The translations under genes and the position numbers were made by a program. Positions 44,464 to 56,115 of a stretch of 64,000 nt of DNA are shown here, piece by piece. Source of the DNA: Prostheceraeus crozeri (lineage: Eukaryota; Platyhelminthes; Polycladida; Euryleptidae); NCBI GenBank assembly GCA_907163375.1, contig CAJQUW010000906.1, positions 334,144 to 398,143 of the forward strand, given 5' to 3'. Below the pieces are notes generated by a model that worked only from the letters and a program-made list of their open reading frames with translations, was not told the DNA's origin and did not search any database. Positions within the stretch are counted from its first letter, which is position 1. Each line of letters begins with the position of its first letter.

Positions 44464-44724
44464 ACTACTGCTACTACTGTACATGTACGTAGGGTCTATC
44501 GGTTGGCGTACATGAACCAGTAAGTCGAACATTCATATGTGCATGTATGAATTAGACGTGTATTGCTGAGTATACGCTTGTCTACGTAGACTGTTTATCG
44601 GAAAGTCAAATTGTGAAAAAGATTGTCATAACAATGATGAACATACTTCGGGAGAACTCTTTCATGCATTATTGAAGAATACAATTTTTTTATATAAACA
44701 TTTTATATAAACATTTTCACATTA
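44464..44724. other. Spacer with a short tandem repeat
   Basis: TATATAAACATTTT occurs three times at about 44690-44735. Otherwise nothing is recognised. Confidence 0.4.
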
Positions 44725-47330
44725 TATAAACATTTTTCTTTGTGACGTGCGTTCACTCCTCCCAAAACTTGATGACCTCTACCTAACTATTACTAATTTC
44801 CAACCAGGAGTTATTATGGTCACCGAAACATGGCTGAATGATAATGTCGATGATAATGTGCTCAGTTTTCCCCGATATCGGTTATTTCGCTGTGATCGGC
44901 AAGCTCGGAGGTGTTTGTTTGTGGGTAAATAATGAAATCAGGTCTTCGGTTCATCTGCCATCTAATAGATGTCCTTCATGCTGCGAAATACTGTTTGTTG
45001 TTCTAAAATGCAACTCCAACCATATCTTGAGCTGTGTTGCTTACATCCCACCTGATTTGAGTAAAGCAGACCATGACGAGATCAGTGATTTCTTCTTGGG
45101 TGAGATCGACATTGTTCTATCTGTGCATCCTGACTGGAACATTATTGTTGGAGGGGACTTCAATGATTTTTCTTGTACTGTCTTTGAAGAGGATTTGGCC
45201 CTATCAAACAAAGTCTTAGTTACTACCCGTAATGATTCAATTCTTGACCTCATTTGGATTGATGATGAACTCAGCAATATTTATGATAAGTCATCAATTG
45301 TCGGTGCTCCTATCAAAAACTCCGACCATAATACCATCTTTATGAACTCATCCTCTTCCGAATCAGATAGTGATCCTGTGTGTCGTGTACCCGTTTATGA
45401 TTTTCGTGAAAGTAACATTATTAATACGTTTTTGCAACACCTATCGACAATCGATTTTTCCTCAGTGGATCATTTTTCCACAATAAACGAAATGTGTAAC
45501 TTTTTCTACTATGCATTGTATTACTGCATTTCTTTCATTCCGGTTGAAATGGTAACTTTTACCAAGCGTGACAAACCGTGGATTACTCCAGTGTTGAAGC
45601 TTTTAATTGGTAAACGATGGGATGCATTTCGGAAGCGAGATTGGGTGATGTACCAGCATTATAAATCTAAAGTTCAATCGGAAATTATATCAGCAAAGTG
45701 CATTTGGGCCAATAAACATAGAAAAACAGCTAATGGTCTATGGAAATTCGTCAATGAGGTTCGCGGAAATCAAACGTCAACTGATATCTTTCATAGTCTT
45801 AGAAACGATTATATTTCTCTGGATGATCTTATTGAGGCCTTTGGTGAGGAATTCCGATCAAATTTTGCCTGTGGTGATGACGAGCGGCTAGTTTCTCTTC
45901 AAATGATACTTAGACTTGTCAAATTTCGTCTGAAGCCGTTCTCTGTGAATTGCTTCGCCTGAAGACTTACAAGTCTTGTGGACCGGACCAGATCCCTCTG
46001 CGTCTCATTTCGGCTGGAGCTCATTTATTGTGTGCGAGTGATATACCTCTGCGAGTGATATACAATGTGCAATCGTTAATTACAGACAAGAATCTACCCG
46101 GATTGTTTCAAGCAGGCATACACTCACCCAATTCCCAAGAAGAGTAAACCATCTATGAAGGACTTCCGTCCGATATCGATATCATCTGTTTTTGGTAAGG
46201 TCTTTGAGAGACTAGTGCTGCGTTGTATGAAGGATGATTTGATTAGGTGTTATGGTTTGAATCAACATGCATACAGACCACATGGTTCAACTACGAGTGC
46301 TCTAGTGGCAATTCAAGATCACATTTCTTCATCTTTAGATCATCGAAGTACTGCTGCTGTACGTGTATTGTGTTTGGACATATCGAAGGCATTTTTTTTA
46401 ACATTTGCAACACAACCGATTGCTGAATTTTTTAGAGAGTATGGGACTGGATCATGGCTTTTTGCAGTGGTTACTATCTTTTCTTACTGCTCGATCGTAT
46501 TGTGTAAAGAACAATGGGAGATGCGACTCAACAATCTGTGTTCCATCTGGTGTTCCTCAGGGATCCGTTTTAGGACCCTACTTATTCGCAGCTTTTATGG
46601 GGTCAGTGAACTTGAGTTGGCCTCTTAGACAGCGTGTCACATACGCTGACGATGTAACGATCATTGAAACTTGAATGTACGAGTCAGACTTTGTTATCCA
46701 TGTCAGATATTGAAGAGATTTTTGTGAGTACAGGTCTTCGCTTGAACAAACATAAGTGTAAAGAAATTATTATACCACGCTCTATATTATATTTTCCTCC
46801 ACCGATTTCTGCAGATTTTGTAAGAGTTAATATTCTTAGAATTCTTGGTTTTGCTCTCACTACAAATCTTAGCTGGGAGGCACAAATCAAGGACGTTTTA
46901 AAAAAGGCCTCGAGTCGTTTGTACATAATCCGTTGTTTACGTGATTCTTTGTGTAAAAACGATTTGATATCTGTTTATCACGCAATCATCACAGCCTTGT
47001 TTATATATGCTTCTCCTGTATATGGCCATTTGTCTCTAGTTTTATTTAGTAAATTAAATCACTTTCAGAAGAGGGCTCATCGTTTGATTTGCGGTCGTCA
47101 TTGCTCGTGTAACATGTTTGACGATATCTCAGATACATTTCTTCAATGTGGCTTAAAATTGTTGCTGAATTGTGAAAATCCGTGTCATCCGCTTAGCACG
47201 TTCGTACCTAATCGTTTGTTGTATACTAGACATTTTATGCTACCAGTATCACACACTGCAAGGCGTTCGAATTCATTTTTTCCATGGTTTTGTGCAAGGT
47301 CAAATGAGCTTATGTGTAAATACTAGAATT
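44725..47330 (+). pseudogene. CR1/Jockey-like LINE (endonuclease + RT), decayed
   Basis: The frame starts inside an APE-type endonuclease (DVRSLLPKLDDL, TETWLND). A frame change at about 44900 leads into 44838-45962, with GGVCLWVNNEIRSS, WNIIVGGDFNDFS (catalytic region) and NSDHNTI. The reverse transcriptase follows in several frames: YKSCGPDQIPLRLI, DFRPISISSVFGKVFE, CLDISKAF (motif A), then VPSGVPQGSVLGPYLF and TYADDVTII (motif C) in the next frame. The thumb and the C-terminal RAHRLICGRHCSCN and HTARRSNSFFPW are at 46664-47326. At least four frame changes are visible, so it is inactive. The 5' end is truncated. Confidence 0.85.
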
Positions 47331-47889
47331 TTCTTGTAAATATCACATATTATTTGTCCTTTATGTGATATGAATCCTGTCAGCGTTCGAGCATTACTTT
47401 TCTTTGTATTTATCGGTCTTCATTATTTCAAATATATACACTTTTTCTTTTTCTCTTCTCTTCTCTAAATCAATTTAATGACTAAATGAAAACGTCTTCG
47501 AAGGGTAATCATGTTCAATAACATCTCAAAGACTGGACATTTAAATGATGTTCTTACTTCTTTGATCACTGTGGTTGATTCAAGTGGTTGTGTCTCTAGC
47601 GTCTCCTGTCTTGGTGGTACTTCGTTGAGGTTTTCATCGTTGCTGTGACATTCTGATTGTGGAATTTAGTGTCATCGTGATCGTCGTCTTCTTCTGCGTC
47701 GTTCAGTGTTGTCCTTATTGTCATCGGTGCTTTCCTTCCTGAGCTAGCCAAGTTTTTGCGGTTTTGTAAAAAGAGTGTCACTGTGCGCATGCGCAGAAGT
47801 TCGTGATCTGGTCTCCACGGTCTCTCTTCTTGCTTCAATCCGTGAAATTTCTGAATATCTTCTTGTAATAATCACGCCGTTGGTCGTCT
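47331..47889. other. LINE spacer: 3' UTR of one copy, 5' UTR of the next
   Basis: About 47331-47480 is an AT-rich tail after the LINE at 44725. From about 47520 the DNA is richer in G, T and CG, without a reading frame of note, and probably belongs to the 5' UTR of the following LINE. The exact border is not visible. Confidence 0.4.
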
Positions 47890-47890
47890 G

Positions 47891-47955
47891 CTGGTATAGC
47901 TCATTTGGCTAAGGTACTTGCTGCTATAGCTGCTTGGTGGGTTCGCAGCCGCCTC
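47891..47955 (+). promoter_or_regulatory. tRNA-like Pol III promoter boxes in the LINE leader
   Basis: TAGCTCATTTGGC at 47897-47909 fits the A box (TRGCNNARNNGG) and GGTTCGCAGCC at 47940-47950 fits the B box (GGTTCGANNCC). Their spacing is that of a tRNA gene. GGTGG and CCGCC around the B box can pair like a T arm. A complete tRNA cloverleaf is not clear, so I call it tRNA-derived rather than a tRNA gene. It lies ~50-110 bp upstream of ORF1 and could drive LINE transcription (inference). Confidence 0.4.
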
Positions 47956-48001
47956 AGTACAATTTTGCGACTTTTCGAGTCTGGTTTTCCGTAATGAGAA
48001 T

Positions 48002-48700
48002 ATGACTTCTGGAAGAACTACACGTTCAGGCTCTTGTAACGACGTAACCATGGATGCTTTGAGGGCATTATTGAACGAAAATAAATCTGAATTGATGACT
48101 AAAATGAATGAAATCATCACGAGCGTTTCAGCTTTGACCCAAAAGGTCAGCTACTTAGAAGACGTCATCAGTACATTGAGAAATACTCAGGAAATTCAGC
48201 AACGCGAAATTGAGTCCTTGCAACAGACTCGTGACTCCCAGTCCGCCTTGTTTATTAACGATGTGGTCAACGAACTAGAGCAGCGCCAAAAAAGAACCAA
48301 CAATGTCGTCATCATTAATTTACCCGAGAAGACGTCAGGTACAATAGAAGATAAGAAAACACACGACTCTGCGCAGGTTATTAGACTGATAAATGCTCTT
48401 GATATTCAACAAGATTTTCAGCTCTCTTCGTGTAACCGTATCGGGAAACCTGGAAGGTCAGGCTCACGGTTGTTAAAGATAACTGTCAACACCGCCTCTG
48501 TCAAAAGAGCAATGCTTCGGCAGGCTAAAGCCCTAAAGAATTCCAGTTTTAATAACGTGTTCATAAAGCCAGACCTCACCCCAATTCAGCAAACGATGGA
48601 TCGAGAGCTTCGCAGAGAACTCAAAGAGCGTCGGGAAAAAGGGGAAGATGTCATGATCAAAAGAGGTCAAATTCAAAAAAGAGAGTCACATTTTCTATGA
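48002..48700 (+). CDS. LINE ORF1 protein (coiled coil + RRM-like nucleic-acid-binding)
   Basis: 232 codons from ATG at 48002. Residues ~20-100 form a long coiled coil (LLNENKSELMTKMNEIITSV, then VSYLEDVISTLRNTQEIQQR and EIESLQQT). The following part (NNVVIINLPEK, VIRLINALDI, SCNRIGKPGRSGSRLLKI and KPDLTPIQQTMDREL) has the order of the RRM-type domain and C-terminal basic region of L1/CR1-type ORF1 proteins, which bind LINE RNA. It ends REKGEDVMIKRGQIQKRESH, and its TGA overlaps the ORF2 ATG. It is open along its whole length, so possibly still translatable. Confidence 0.75.
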   Translation: MTSGRTTRSGSCNDVTMDALRALLNENKSELMTKMNEIITSVSALTQKVSYLEDVISTLRNTQEIQQREIESLQQTRDSQSALFINDVVNELEQRQKRTNNVVIINLPEKTSGTIEDKKTHDSAQVIRLINALDIQQDFQLSSCNRIGKPGRSGSRLLKITVNTASVKRAMLRQAKALKNSSFNNVFIKPDLTPIQQTMDRELRRELKERREKGEDVMIKRGQIQKRESHFL

Positions 48701-51320
48701 CGATTTTACCAAAGCCTCATAACACCTTAACTTCTATCATTTCTTCTAATGTCAATCGTGCATTCGCGAAAATGGACGATACTCGTGCTCTAATGACGTC
48801 CAAATCATCACAAATATTTGCGGCTACCGAGTCCTGGTTTACTAAGGCTCATTCAGACGAGCTAGTGTCAATCGAAAACTGCACCCTTTTCCGTGATGAC
48901 CGTTTAGATGGTCGAATTGGAGGAGGAGTAGCAGTCTGGACGGCGTACTATCTGCAACCGTTTCGCTTCTATACTCAAGGGAATCCTTTTGGCTCCAACA
49001 GTGTATGGTTGACTTTTCATAGAATGAAGCTCTGTCTAATTTGCATCTATATCCCCCCACTCAGCGTCATTCAGTTTTCAAACGGCATAATTGAATTTAT
49101 AACTCAAAATCTCGACAATTTTCTTTCCATGTATCCCGATTACAATATTATGATCACTGGAGATTTTAATCGTTTACACATTGGTTACTTAAATGACACT
49201 TTTGATCTTCAGAACGTGGTAACCGAGCCCACACGCAACGATGCAATTTTGGACCTCGTTTTGTTGTCAAAGGACTTAATAAGTGGCTATGATATCTCCG
49301 TGGGTCCCCCTGTCGCAACTTCTGACCACCGCACTATTCTCTGCACACCCAAAATTAAATCTGAGCCGACTACTGGCAAGGTTTGTACAGTTCATGATCT
49401 CCGTGAGTCTAATATCAATGCTTTTCTCCATAAATTGCATTGTACGAATTTCGCGCCGCTTTATGATATGAATATCGATCTCGACGATAAAGTATCCTTC
49501 CTATCAGAAATTACAATGACATGCTTTCTATGCACCATTCCATCATCTTCTGTAATTATAACTCCAAAAGATAAACCATACATCACGCCTTATCTCAAGT
49601 TGCTTATTAATAAGCGCTGGTCTTCTTATCGTCACGGTAATTACGCAGCATATAGCCAGTTGAACGCCAAGATAAAAAGCCTACTGAAAAAAGAAAAGTT
49701 GAGATGGGAAGCGCGTGCACAGAATGGGTCAAAAGATTTATGGAAGGTAGTAAATGAGATAAAAGGAACAAAATCCTCTAGATTTTCATCGATGGATTCC
49801 ATTTTGAATTCCTATTCTTCGATTGGAGAAGCCGTAGAGGATATCAACGCTTGTTTCTTAAACAATCAAGTTCAAAGATCTGATCCTGTGATTCCCGATG
49901 CACCTGTGGAGGATGATTGGAGACCAGTTATAGAGGTGGAGCACGTGTATAAACTACTATTATCTTTGAAAGCTCATTCTGCCCCGGGCCGAGATGATAT
50001 TCCGATCATTCTTTACCAGAAAGCGGCTCACATTTTAGCAGCCTCGTTGACCCACGTAATTAATGTTTCGATCATCACTCGTCGTTTCCCGGGTGCGTGG
50101 AAGGAAAGCGTCATCACACCTGTCCCCAAGACACTCCCAGTATCAAAAGATGAACTTCGCCCAATCTCCCTTTTGCCTACTTTTTCTAAAGTTTGTGAGA
50201 GAGCAATACTATAGTCTAGTGTGGCATCAAAACTTAGACGGGTTTTTGGTCCTTTTCAATTTGGGAATGTACCTGAATCATCCACATCTGCTGCCTTAAT
50301 ATGCATCCACGACAGAATTACATTAGCATTGGATGAGAAGTCGACTACAGGCGTTGCTTTGATAGCTTATGACTATACCAAGGCTTTTGACCAACTTGGG
50401 CATGATACAATTGTCTGTTCCTTATCAATAACAATTTTCCTATTGGGTTTGTAACATGGGTTGATGACTATCTTAAGAATCGTAGTCAAGCGGTCAGATT
50501 AAACAACCAAATAAGCAACAATCTCCCAGTTAAGTCTGGAATTCCACAGGGATCCGTGTTTGGACCTTATTTATTTAATCTAGCGATTATTTCTCTCCAT
50601 CCCGTCAACGACTCAACGACTATCGTGAAATACATTGACGACTGTACTTTCGTCGTTCCTATTTCAGACAACAATATCGCTAATTGTCTTCAAGAACATC
50701 AAAACATGACTGATTGGTCATTATCTGTTGGTCTGAACCTTAATGTGAGAAAGTGTAAATTGCCATGGATCCCTAAGTCACCGTATTCAAACACCCCCAA
50801 CATACCGAATATATCTAAAGTTACAGAAGTTAAAATTCTCGGCGTCTTTTTTACATCTGACATCAAGTGGAGTAAACAAATGGAGTATGTCAACAGTATT
50901 GCTTCTAAACGAATGTACGCTCTCAGAGTTTTGAGACCACTGCTCGGCCGATCCGATATGGTACGCATTTATAACGGATTGATACTATCAATTATTGAGT
51001 ATTGTTCGGGACTGATGGTTGGCATGCTGGCTAAGGAAGAAATCATTCTTACTGGAATTCAACGCAGGGCTCATAGACTCATCTGTGGTGATAATTGCCA
51101 GTGCAATTCATTCCAGGACCTACAAGTTCGTCGTAATTCATCAGCCATAAAACTTTTATTCACAATTTCTGATAACCCAGCGCATCCTCTTCATACCCTT
51201 TGTCCATCAAGATCATCCCGTTCGGGTAGGTTTCTTCAGCCTCCCTCTCATTCATCCAGACGGCGAAACTCGTTTTTTCCAAGGAGCATAATGCTGTCAA
51301 ACAATACGGCTACCGATTAA
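48697..51320 (+). pseudogene. LINE ORF2 (APE endonuclease + reverse transcriptase), disabled
   Basis: ATG at 48697 overlaps the ORF1 stop in an ATGA arrangement. The endonuclease has SSNVNRAFAKMDDT, TESWFTKAHSDELV, IMITGDFNRLH and TSDHRTI. The RT begins with SLKAHSAPGRDDIPIILY and ELRPISLLPTFSKVCERAIL. An in-frame TAG at 50212-50214 interrupts it. The frame resumes with FGPFQFGNVPESSTSAALI and YDYTKAF (motif A). After 50454 another frame carries SGIPQGSVFGPYLF, VKYIDDCTFV (YIDD, where YADD is usual) and the C-terminal IQRRAHRLICGDNCQCNSF with SSRRRNSFFPRS. Two visible defects make it inactive. Confidence 0.85.
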
Positions 51321-51495
51321 TGTTTTTTTACATCTCTTTTTCGGAAATGCTTATTCGGTCAATTCACATTATAAATGCACTATGAATTTACTTATCTTTC
51401 CTTCAATGAAATTCTGTACCCAAACAGTGTCTAACTTACGTGTATGTCTTGATTTTCAATGATTTACGAAATATACAATTTACTTACTTACTTAG

Positions 51496-53841
51496 ATATT
51501 CAGAATTTGTAAATAAAGATTGACATCGTTCTGTGGAACATTGACTGGACATTTGTGTAATTTAAGCAATTGTCATGTATATTGACGTCTGCAGAGCTCT
51601 GGAGAGGTAGGCAGGCAATAACTCTGCAGAGTTTGCGAAAATATCTCTACAGATATGTAAACTCTGCAGAGGAAAGTAAACCAACCTTATAGTAGGCTTA
51701 AGGTCGGTAGTTCGGCCGAACCATGACCGAGCGTCTCGAAAATCGAGATTCGGGCGAACCGAACGTTATGCACCCCTAACAAAAAATATTATAATTATGA
51801 ATTCTACTTGTAAATGAAAATAAAGTAATATAAAAGCAAAGTTGAAATACTCTGAAAATAAAGGATTATTCTTGCAGTATCAAAGATTCCAGCAGCTGTG
51901 CAATGGGGCACTTCACAATCCGCATCCCTTAACAAAAAGACTAAACTTAAAAGATGTCTCCCTATTTCTGAACATTCCACGTCAACTTTTTTCCATGTTG
52001 GTGATCCATTTCTCTCATGGATCGGTTTGGAGGTTAATTTGTGCACGCAAGACCAGTTGCAACTGACTTGGAAGCACGGTACTCAAAGTCGTGGGCGGAG
52101 AGGGTCTTCTCTCCAACAGGAGTAGCGGATATTTGAGGGATTCATGACTGAGCTGATGCCAGTGATGTGCAATCAAATTAGCAAGGGCCAACCTTAGGCG
52201 AAACAAAAATTAATTAACCAAATTAATTAAACAAAAATTAACATGAATTAATTCACAAATCAAACTATTCAGTAAGTAAAACCAATGTGAAAATAAGAAT
52301 AAAACACAAATGTAAATGTTGAAAATATTCAAATGGTAAGGTAATGAAGAAAAAAAAGTACTGTGTAAATATAAGTAGAGTGAGAAAAAAATTTGATGAC
52401 TTACTCGAGAACTCCTGCCTGTCTGCCACACTGTGTGTTGGGCAGTGTAGTAATTGCGGATATTGCTTATATGTATTGACAAAACTTAATCTGCAGGTCT
52501 GGTCGCCCAGATGCTTGCACATGTCAATTGCGTCATAATGAAATTTAATGCTTTGATTGAGGAGAAGATGAAGTAGAAGAAATGAAAAGAATTTGATACC
52601 TCAAAAGGACCCATGTGGCGTTCCCTACAGGTTAAAGGAAATAACAACTACAACAGATTACCTAATTGAAAAAATGTGCAATTGAGGTCATCAGCAGGAA
52701 CTTAGGTAAGGATTCGCGTTTCGGCCCATACTCCTGAACGCTCAAACTCACCCAAGCGGGGCCCTGCTATATGAAAGCAGCCTCGAAATCAATTAAATAA
52801 ATGAAAGCACGCACAATTATTAAGAAGCTGCTTACACTAGCGGACAAAATTACGGAAACATTGTAATTAGTTGCGCAATTCTCATATATTTTTGACAATA
52901 AATTGCAATTTATTACAATGAAATTATTGCAATTTCTTTGTTTTTTTTGCTATATTAATTGCAATTCTTGTATATTCCACGAACAATTTATTGCAATTAT
53001 TGTATATTTCTCCCACAATTTATTGCGACTTAAGCGTACTCTATAGAGATTGAATTCTCATCCTTACAACAAAATGCAATGTACACAAAAACATCCTCGC
53101 ATTTCTGTGTATGTTAGAGCAAACAATGTGAACTTTTATGACATGTAATTTGAAATTCTGTATACAGTTGATACAATATCATTACAGCATAGAGTATTTT
53201 TACGGCGACAAAACAGGAAAGTTTCGCACAGATCTAGGATATGTAGGTCACTCGTCGTGTAGCTTGCTCATTTTGTCTCAAGCTTCCGATCATTAAGTAA
53301 TCAACAGCACAGACTACTAAAGTCTGATGCCCTATTTATCATCATTTGCAAACGAAACGCTGCAAATAAATATTTCTCGGCTTCTTTAGCTGACATACAA
53401 AGACACTGCGAATAAGCGATCTTTTCATTTCCTAGATCTGTGTTTTAATTATATTCCGATATTACTGTGCAAGGCATTACCAATGTCATACAGTCACCCA
53501 GATTACTATCAAAACCTTTCAAAGTTACACAAGGCATCAGCAAAGATGATACAGGTATTTCACAAAATTCCTCCGTATGTTTTACAACAAAAATAAAGAC
53601 ATTTGTAACCAAAAGATCAATAAAAGATGTCGAGGTATACCATGTGATGCATAATTCGAGAAATCAAGCATACGTACAGTGCAACATTGTAGCACAGTTG
53701 CCCTGGCAACAATGCGACCATCAACATGTTTAATAAATTCTATGACATCAATTAATTGATTTTCACTATTTACTGTAGCTGTATAAATAGAAGTGTATCG
53801 ATCACTTTTGCTATATGATCTCGAACAAAATTTTAATTTAC
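51496..53841. other. Unassigned DNA with small repeats
   Basis: No gene recognised. CTCTGCAGAG-type words cluster at 51590-51680. An AT-rich palindromic block (AATTAATTAACCAAATTAATTAA) lies near 52205. AGCGGACAAAATTACGGAAAC at 52840-52860 resembles the end of a Tc1-type element but has no partner. TTTATTGCAATTATTGTATATT-like units of ~35-40 bp repeat at about 52890-53030. Confidence 0.35.
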
Positions 53842-53876
53842 CAGTAGTAATAAAACGGCGAACACTCGACCGGCGC

Positions 53877-54025
53877 TCCCCCCTCTGGAACGGCAGAGTG
53901 TCGTGGTCGGCCGCCGTGGTGCTTCGAGTCTGACCCCCCCCTCTGGAACGGCAGAGTGTCGTGGTCGGCCGCCGTGGTGCTTCGAGTCTGACCCCCCCTC
54001 TGGAACGACAGAGTGTCGTGGTGGA
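53877..54025. repeat. 57-58-bp tandem repeat at the Polinton end
   Basis: CCCTCTGGAACGGCAGAGTG followed by TCGTGGTCGGCCGCCGTGG occurs three times, starting at 53883, 53941 and 53998, the last copy partial. It is very GC-rich compared with its surroundings, and each unit contains the small palindromic stretch CGGCCGCCG. Confidence 0.8.
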
Positions 54026-54140
54026 CTTGGGCGACCGCCAGGTTTTGTCTTGAGGCTATAGTGTGTGATGTTTTTCGTGCAATCTGCTGAATGTTGGGTT
54101 GAAAATGGGCTGTTTCGAGTGGAAGCAGTGCTCGGATGTG

Positions 54141-54969
54141 AAAACGGAGGCCAGATTCGGATTCAGCGTGAAATTCTGCATCGGTATGGTGAATTTGAAA
54201 GCAATCGGAGAGAAAAAATTTTCGCTGATGTCCCCCCCTCCGCCAAACTTCCAATTTTGCTTCTAGTGGATGGATTTTGTCGTGCAATAGCTCGTTTAAA
54301 AGGTAAGAGTGAGACAAATTCAGTGAAAGAAACGGCTTGTTCATATCTGTCTTCGTTTAGATGTGAGACGCCATTTAATGTTTTGGAGATTGGTGAAAAA
54401 AACGACAGAGTTAGAATTTGGGACGTTTTGGGCTGTAGCGTCAAAACGAAGCATCGGATTGGAAAACGGATTTCAGATTTGGAATCAGCGTCAAATTCTC
54501 TATCAGCATGGTGAGTTTCAAGTCAATCGGAGAGAAAAAATTTTCAACATTTTTCGAAAAAACGACAGAGTTAAAATTTGGGACGTTTTGGTCTGTAGCG
54601 CCCAAACGAAGCATCGGATGGGAAAACGGAGGCCAGATTCGGATTCAGCGTGAAATTCTGCATCTGTATGGTGAATTTCAAAGCAATCGGAGAGAAAAAG
54701 TTTCGCTGACGTGCCCCCCCTCCACCAAACTTCCAATATTGCTTCTAGTGGATGGATTTTGTCGTGCAATAGCTCGTTTGAAAGGTAAGAGTGAGACAAA
54801 TTCAGTGAAAGAAACGGCTTGTTCATATCTGTCTTCGTTTAGATGTGAGACGCCATTTAAGGTTTTGGAGGTTGGCGAAAAACGACAGAGTTAGAATTTT
54901 GGACGTTTTGGGCTGTAGCGTCAAAACGAAGCATCGGATTGGAAAACGGATTTCAGATTTGGAATCAGC
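54141..54969. repeat. ~482-bp tandem duplication at the Polinton end
   Basis: The unit starting AAAACGGAGGCCAGATTCGG at 54141 begins again at 54623. The second copy ends early, near 54969. Within each unit a shorter block (AAAACGGATTTCAGATTTGG, TCAATCGGAGAGAAAAA) is a diverged half-copy, so the array is hierarchical. Open frames on both strands here come from the repeat and have no recognisable domain. Confidence 0.75.
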
Positions 54970-55020
54970 TTGATGTTATTGTCCAATGAGGATCATCATC
55001 CAATGAGAATCAAGCATTTC

Positions 55021-55030
55021 TATATAAATA
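55021..55030 (+). promoter_or_regulatory. TATA box of the Polinton plus-strand genes
   Basis: TATATAAATA is followed about 25-30 bp downstream by an initiator-like ATCATTCC (55050-55057), and 74 bp after that by the first ATG at 55129. This is a textbook core promoter. Its position after the terminal repeats suggests it drives the first gene, and perhaps the whole rightward gene block. Confidence 0.6.
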
Positions 55031-55128
55031 GCGAGCCTTCCACAGTGAGAATCATTCCATCGTTGAATCGCACGAGTGACGGACGCACATTTTCTCTCTC
55101 TAGTTCCCTATTCTATTATCCAACTAAA

Positions 55129-55903
55129 ATGGTAAGTCGCTACTTTCCTCCCTCTCCTCCCTTGAACGTAAACTTAATACAATCTTTTTCATTTTCAGGC
55201 ATCTACTCCATCTGTTGCACTAGTAGGACAAAATGGCGGTCAAACGTTACAAGGTTCGCTACGATCAGATCATCTACAACTAAGACCAGTGGAAGAAACA
55301 ACCAAGGTACATAATCCTACACCGCTACAGCGTAAATTTAAACAAGTCTTGCGTTATGACGATCATAGCGTAGTACTCCAAACGGGAATGCTCCCTTCCA
55401 CGGATGTCAAGATAATGCGCAATCAGTATGGGGACTACATACTGATCCCCGTGAGTCCGTACATTCGCCACCAACTTGATATTATTGAGGAGTACGTGAC
55501 ATTAAATATGGACATTCCTACTCCTCTTGCTCAAGAGTGGAAGGCGAGAGATGACAAGGAGACTCCCTATAGAAAGATTTGGGGTGGTAATCACATTTGC
55601 CTACCGGTATCACATTGGTGTAGTTATTATAAAAAGGATGGAGATCAATCAATACCCATCAGATGTGATGAGCTCGGAGAAGGTACTTGGGATATCATTT
55701 TCAAAGTGAATGGGCTATATTATGGTCGTCACAAGGATAATAAAATAGTCTCTCTCTCCATGCATATGGAATCCATCCTATATATTCCAAAACCACCCAA
55801 CGTAGACGACATTATTGACGAAATCCTTAACAGCAGTGGTACGAAGCGCAAGTCGGACAAGAATGCTACCTCCAAACGCAAGTCAAGGAAAGAGAATTGC
55901 TAA
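55129..55903 (+). CDS. Polinton protein of unknown function, with a short intron
   Basis: An ATG at 55129-55131 is followed at once by GTAAGT and, 67 bp later, by a pyrimidine-rich acceptor (TTTTCATTTTCAG, ending at 55198). The coding frame then runs to 55903. Some animal Polinton genes are known to contain introns. The protein is about 236 residues. The centre has IWGGNHICLPVSHWCSYY and GTWDIIFKVNGLYYGRHK, beta-rich and perhaps a single-stranded DNA-binding OB-like fold (guess only). The tail is Lys-rich (KRKSDKNATSKRKSRK). It is the first gene after the promoter, a place typical of early functions. Confidence 0.55.
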
Positions 55904-56063
55904 TCCTTTCCTAACTCTACCCTATGACAATTCGCTTATGTGCATTGAGTGTCGTAGACGTGGTCTTATTAGATACATTTTACTTCTTCGTTGCCATCAT
56001 ATCATTTGTGTATTTTGTCGTGAAAAGCATCGATGTAATTCTTCATTTTGTAATATGTTATAG
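55815..56063 (+). CDS. RING-finger-like small protein
   Basis: An 82-codon frame overlaps the end of the previous gene in another frame. Its C-terminal half has MCIECRRRGLIRYILLLRCHH followed by CVFCREKHRC. The spacing C-x2-C...C-x-H-x3-C-x2-C matches the first six zinc ligands of a RING domain, and the last pair is less clear. The first ~35 codons may be only a by-product of the overlap, so the true start is uncertain. RING proteins are usually ubiquitin ligases. In this element the target is unknown. Confidence 0.45.
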   Translation: MTKSLTAVVRSASRTRMLPPNASQGKRIANPFLTLPYDNSLMCIECRRRGLIRYILLLRCHHIICVFCREKHRCNSSFCNML

Positions 56064-56115
56064 AACGTTTCCTTAGATGTGTAAATTTCCGTTTTAGGCT
56101 TCTATCATCATTTTT

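Larger units (their letters stand above)
47480..51495 (+). mobile_element. CR1/Jockey-like LINE, nearly full length
   Basis: The order is a GC-richer leader, ORF1 (48002-48700), ORF2 (48697-51320), a ~170-bp 3' UTR and a (TTAC)n tail near 51480-51495. ORF1 and the first 505 codons of ORF2 are open. ORF2 then has one in-frame stop and later one frame change. This makes it the best-preserved LINE in the window. The left border is approximate. Confidence 0.8.

Noticed and set aside
52840-52860. Tc1-type terminal sequence AGCGGACAAAATTACGG
   Set aside because: No inverted partner or flanking TA pair was found, so it was not called as an element.
54065-54894. Open frames of 90-168 codons on both strands near the Polinton end
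   Set aside because: They follow the 482-bp tandem repeat, occur on both strands and show no domain.
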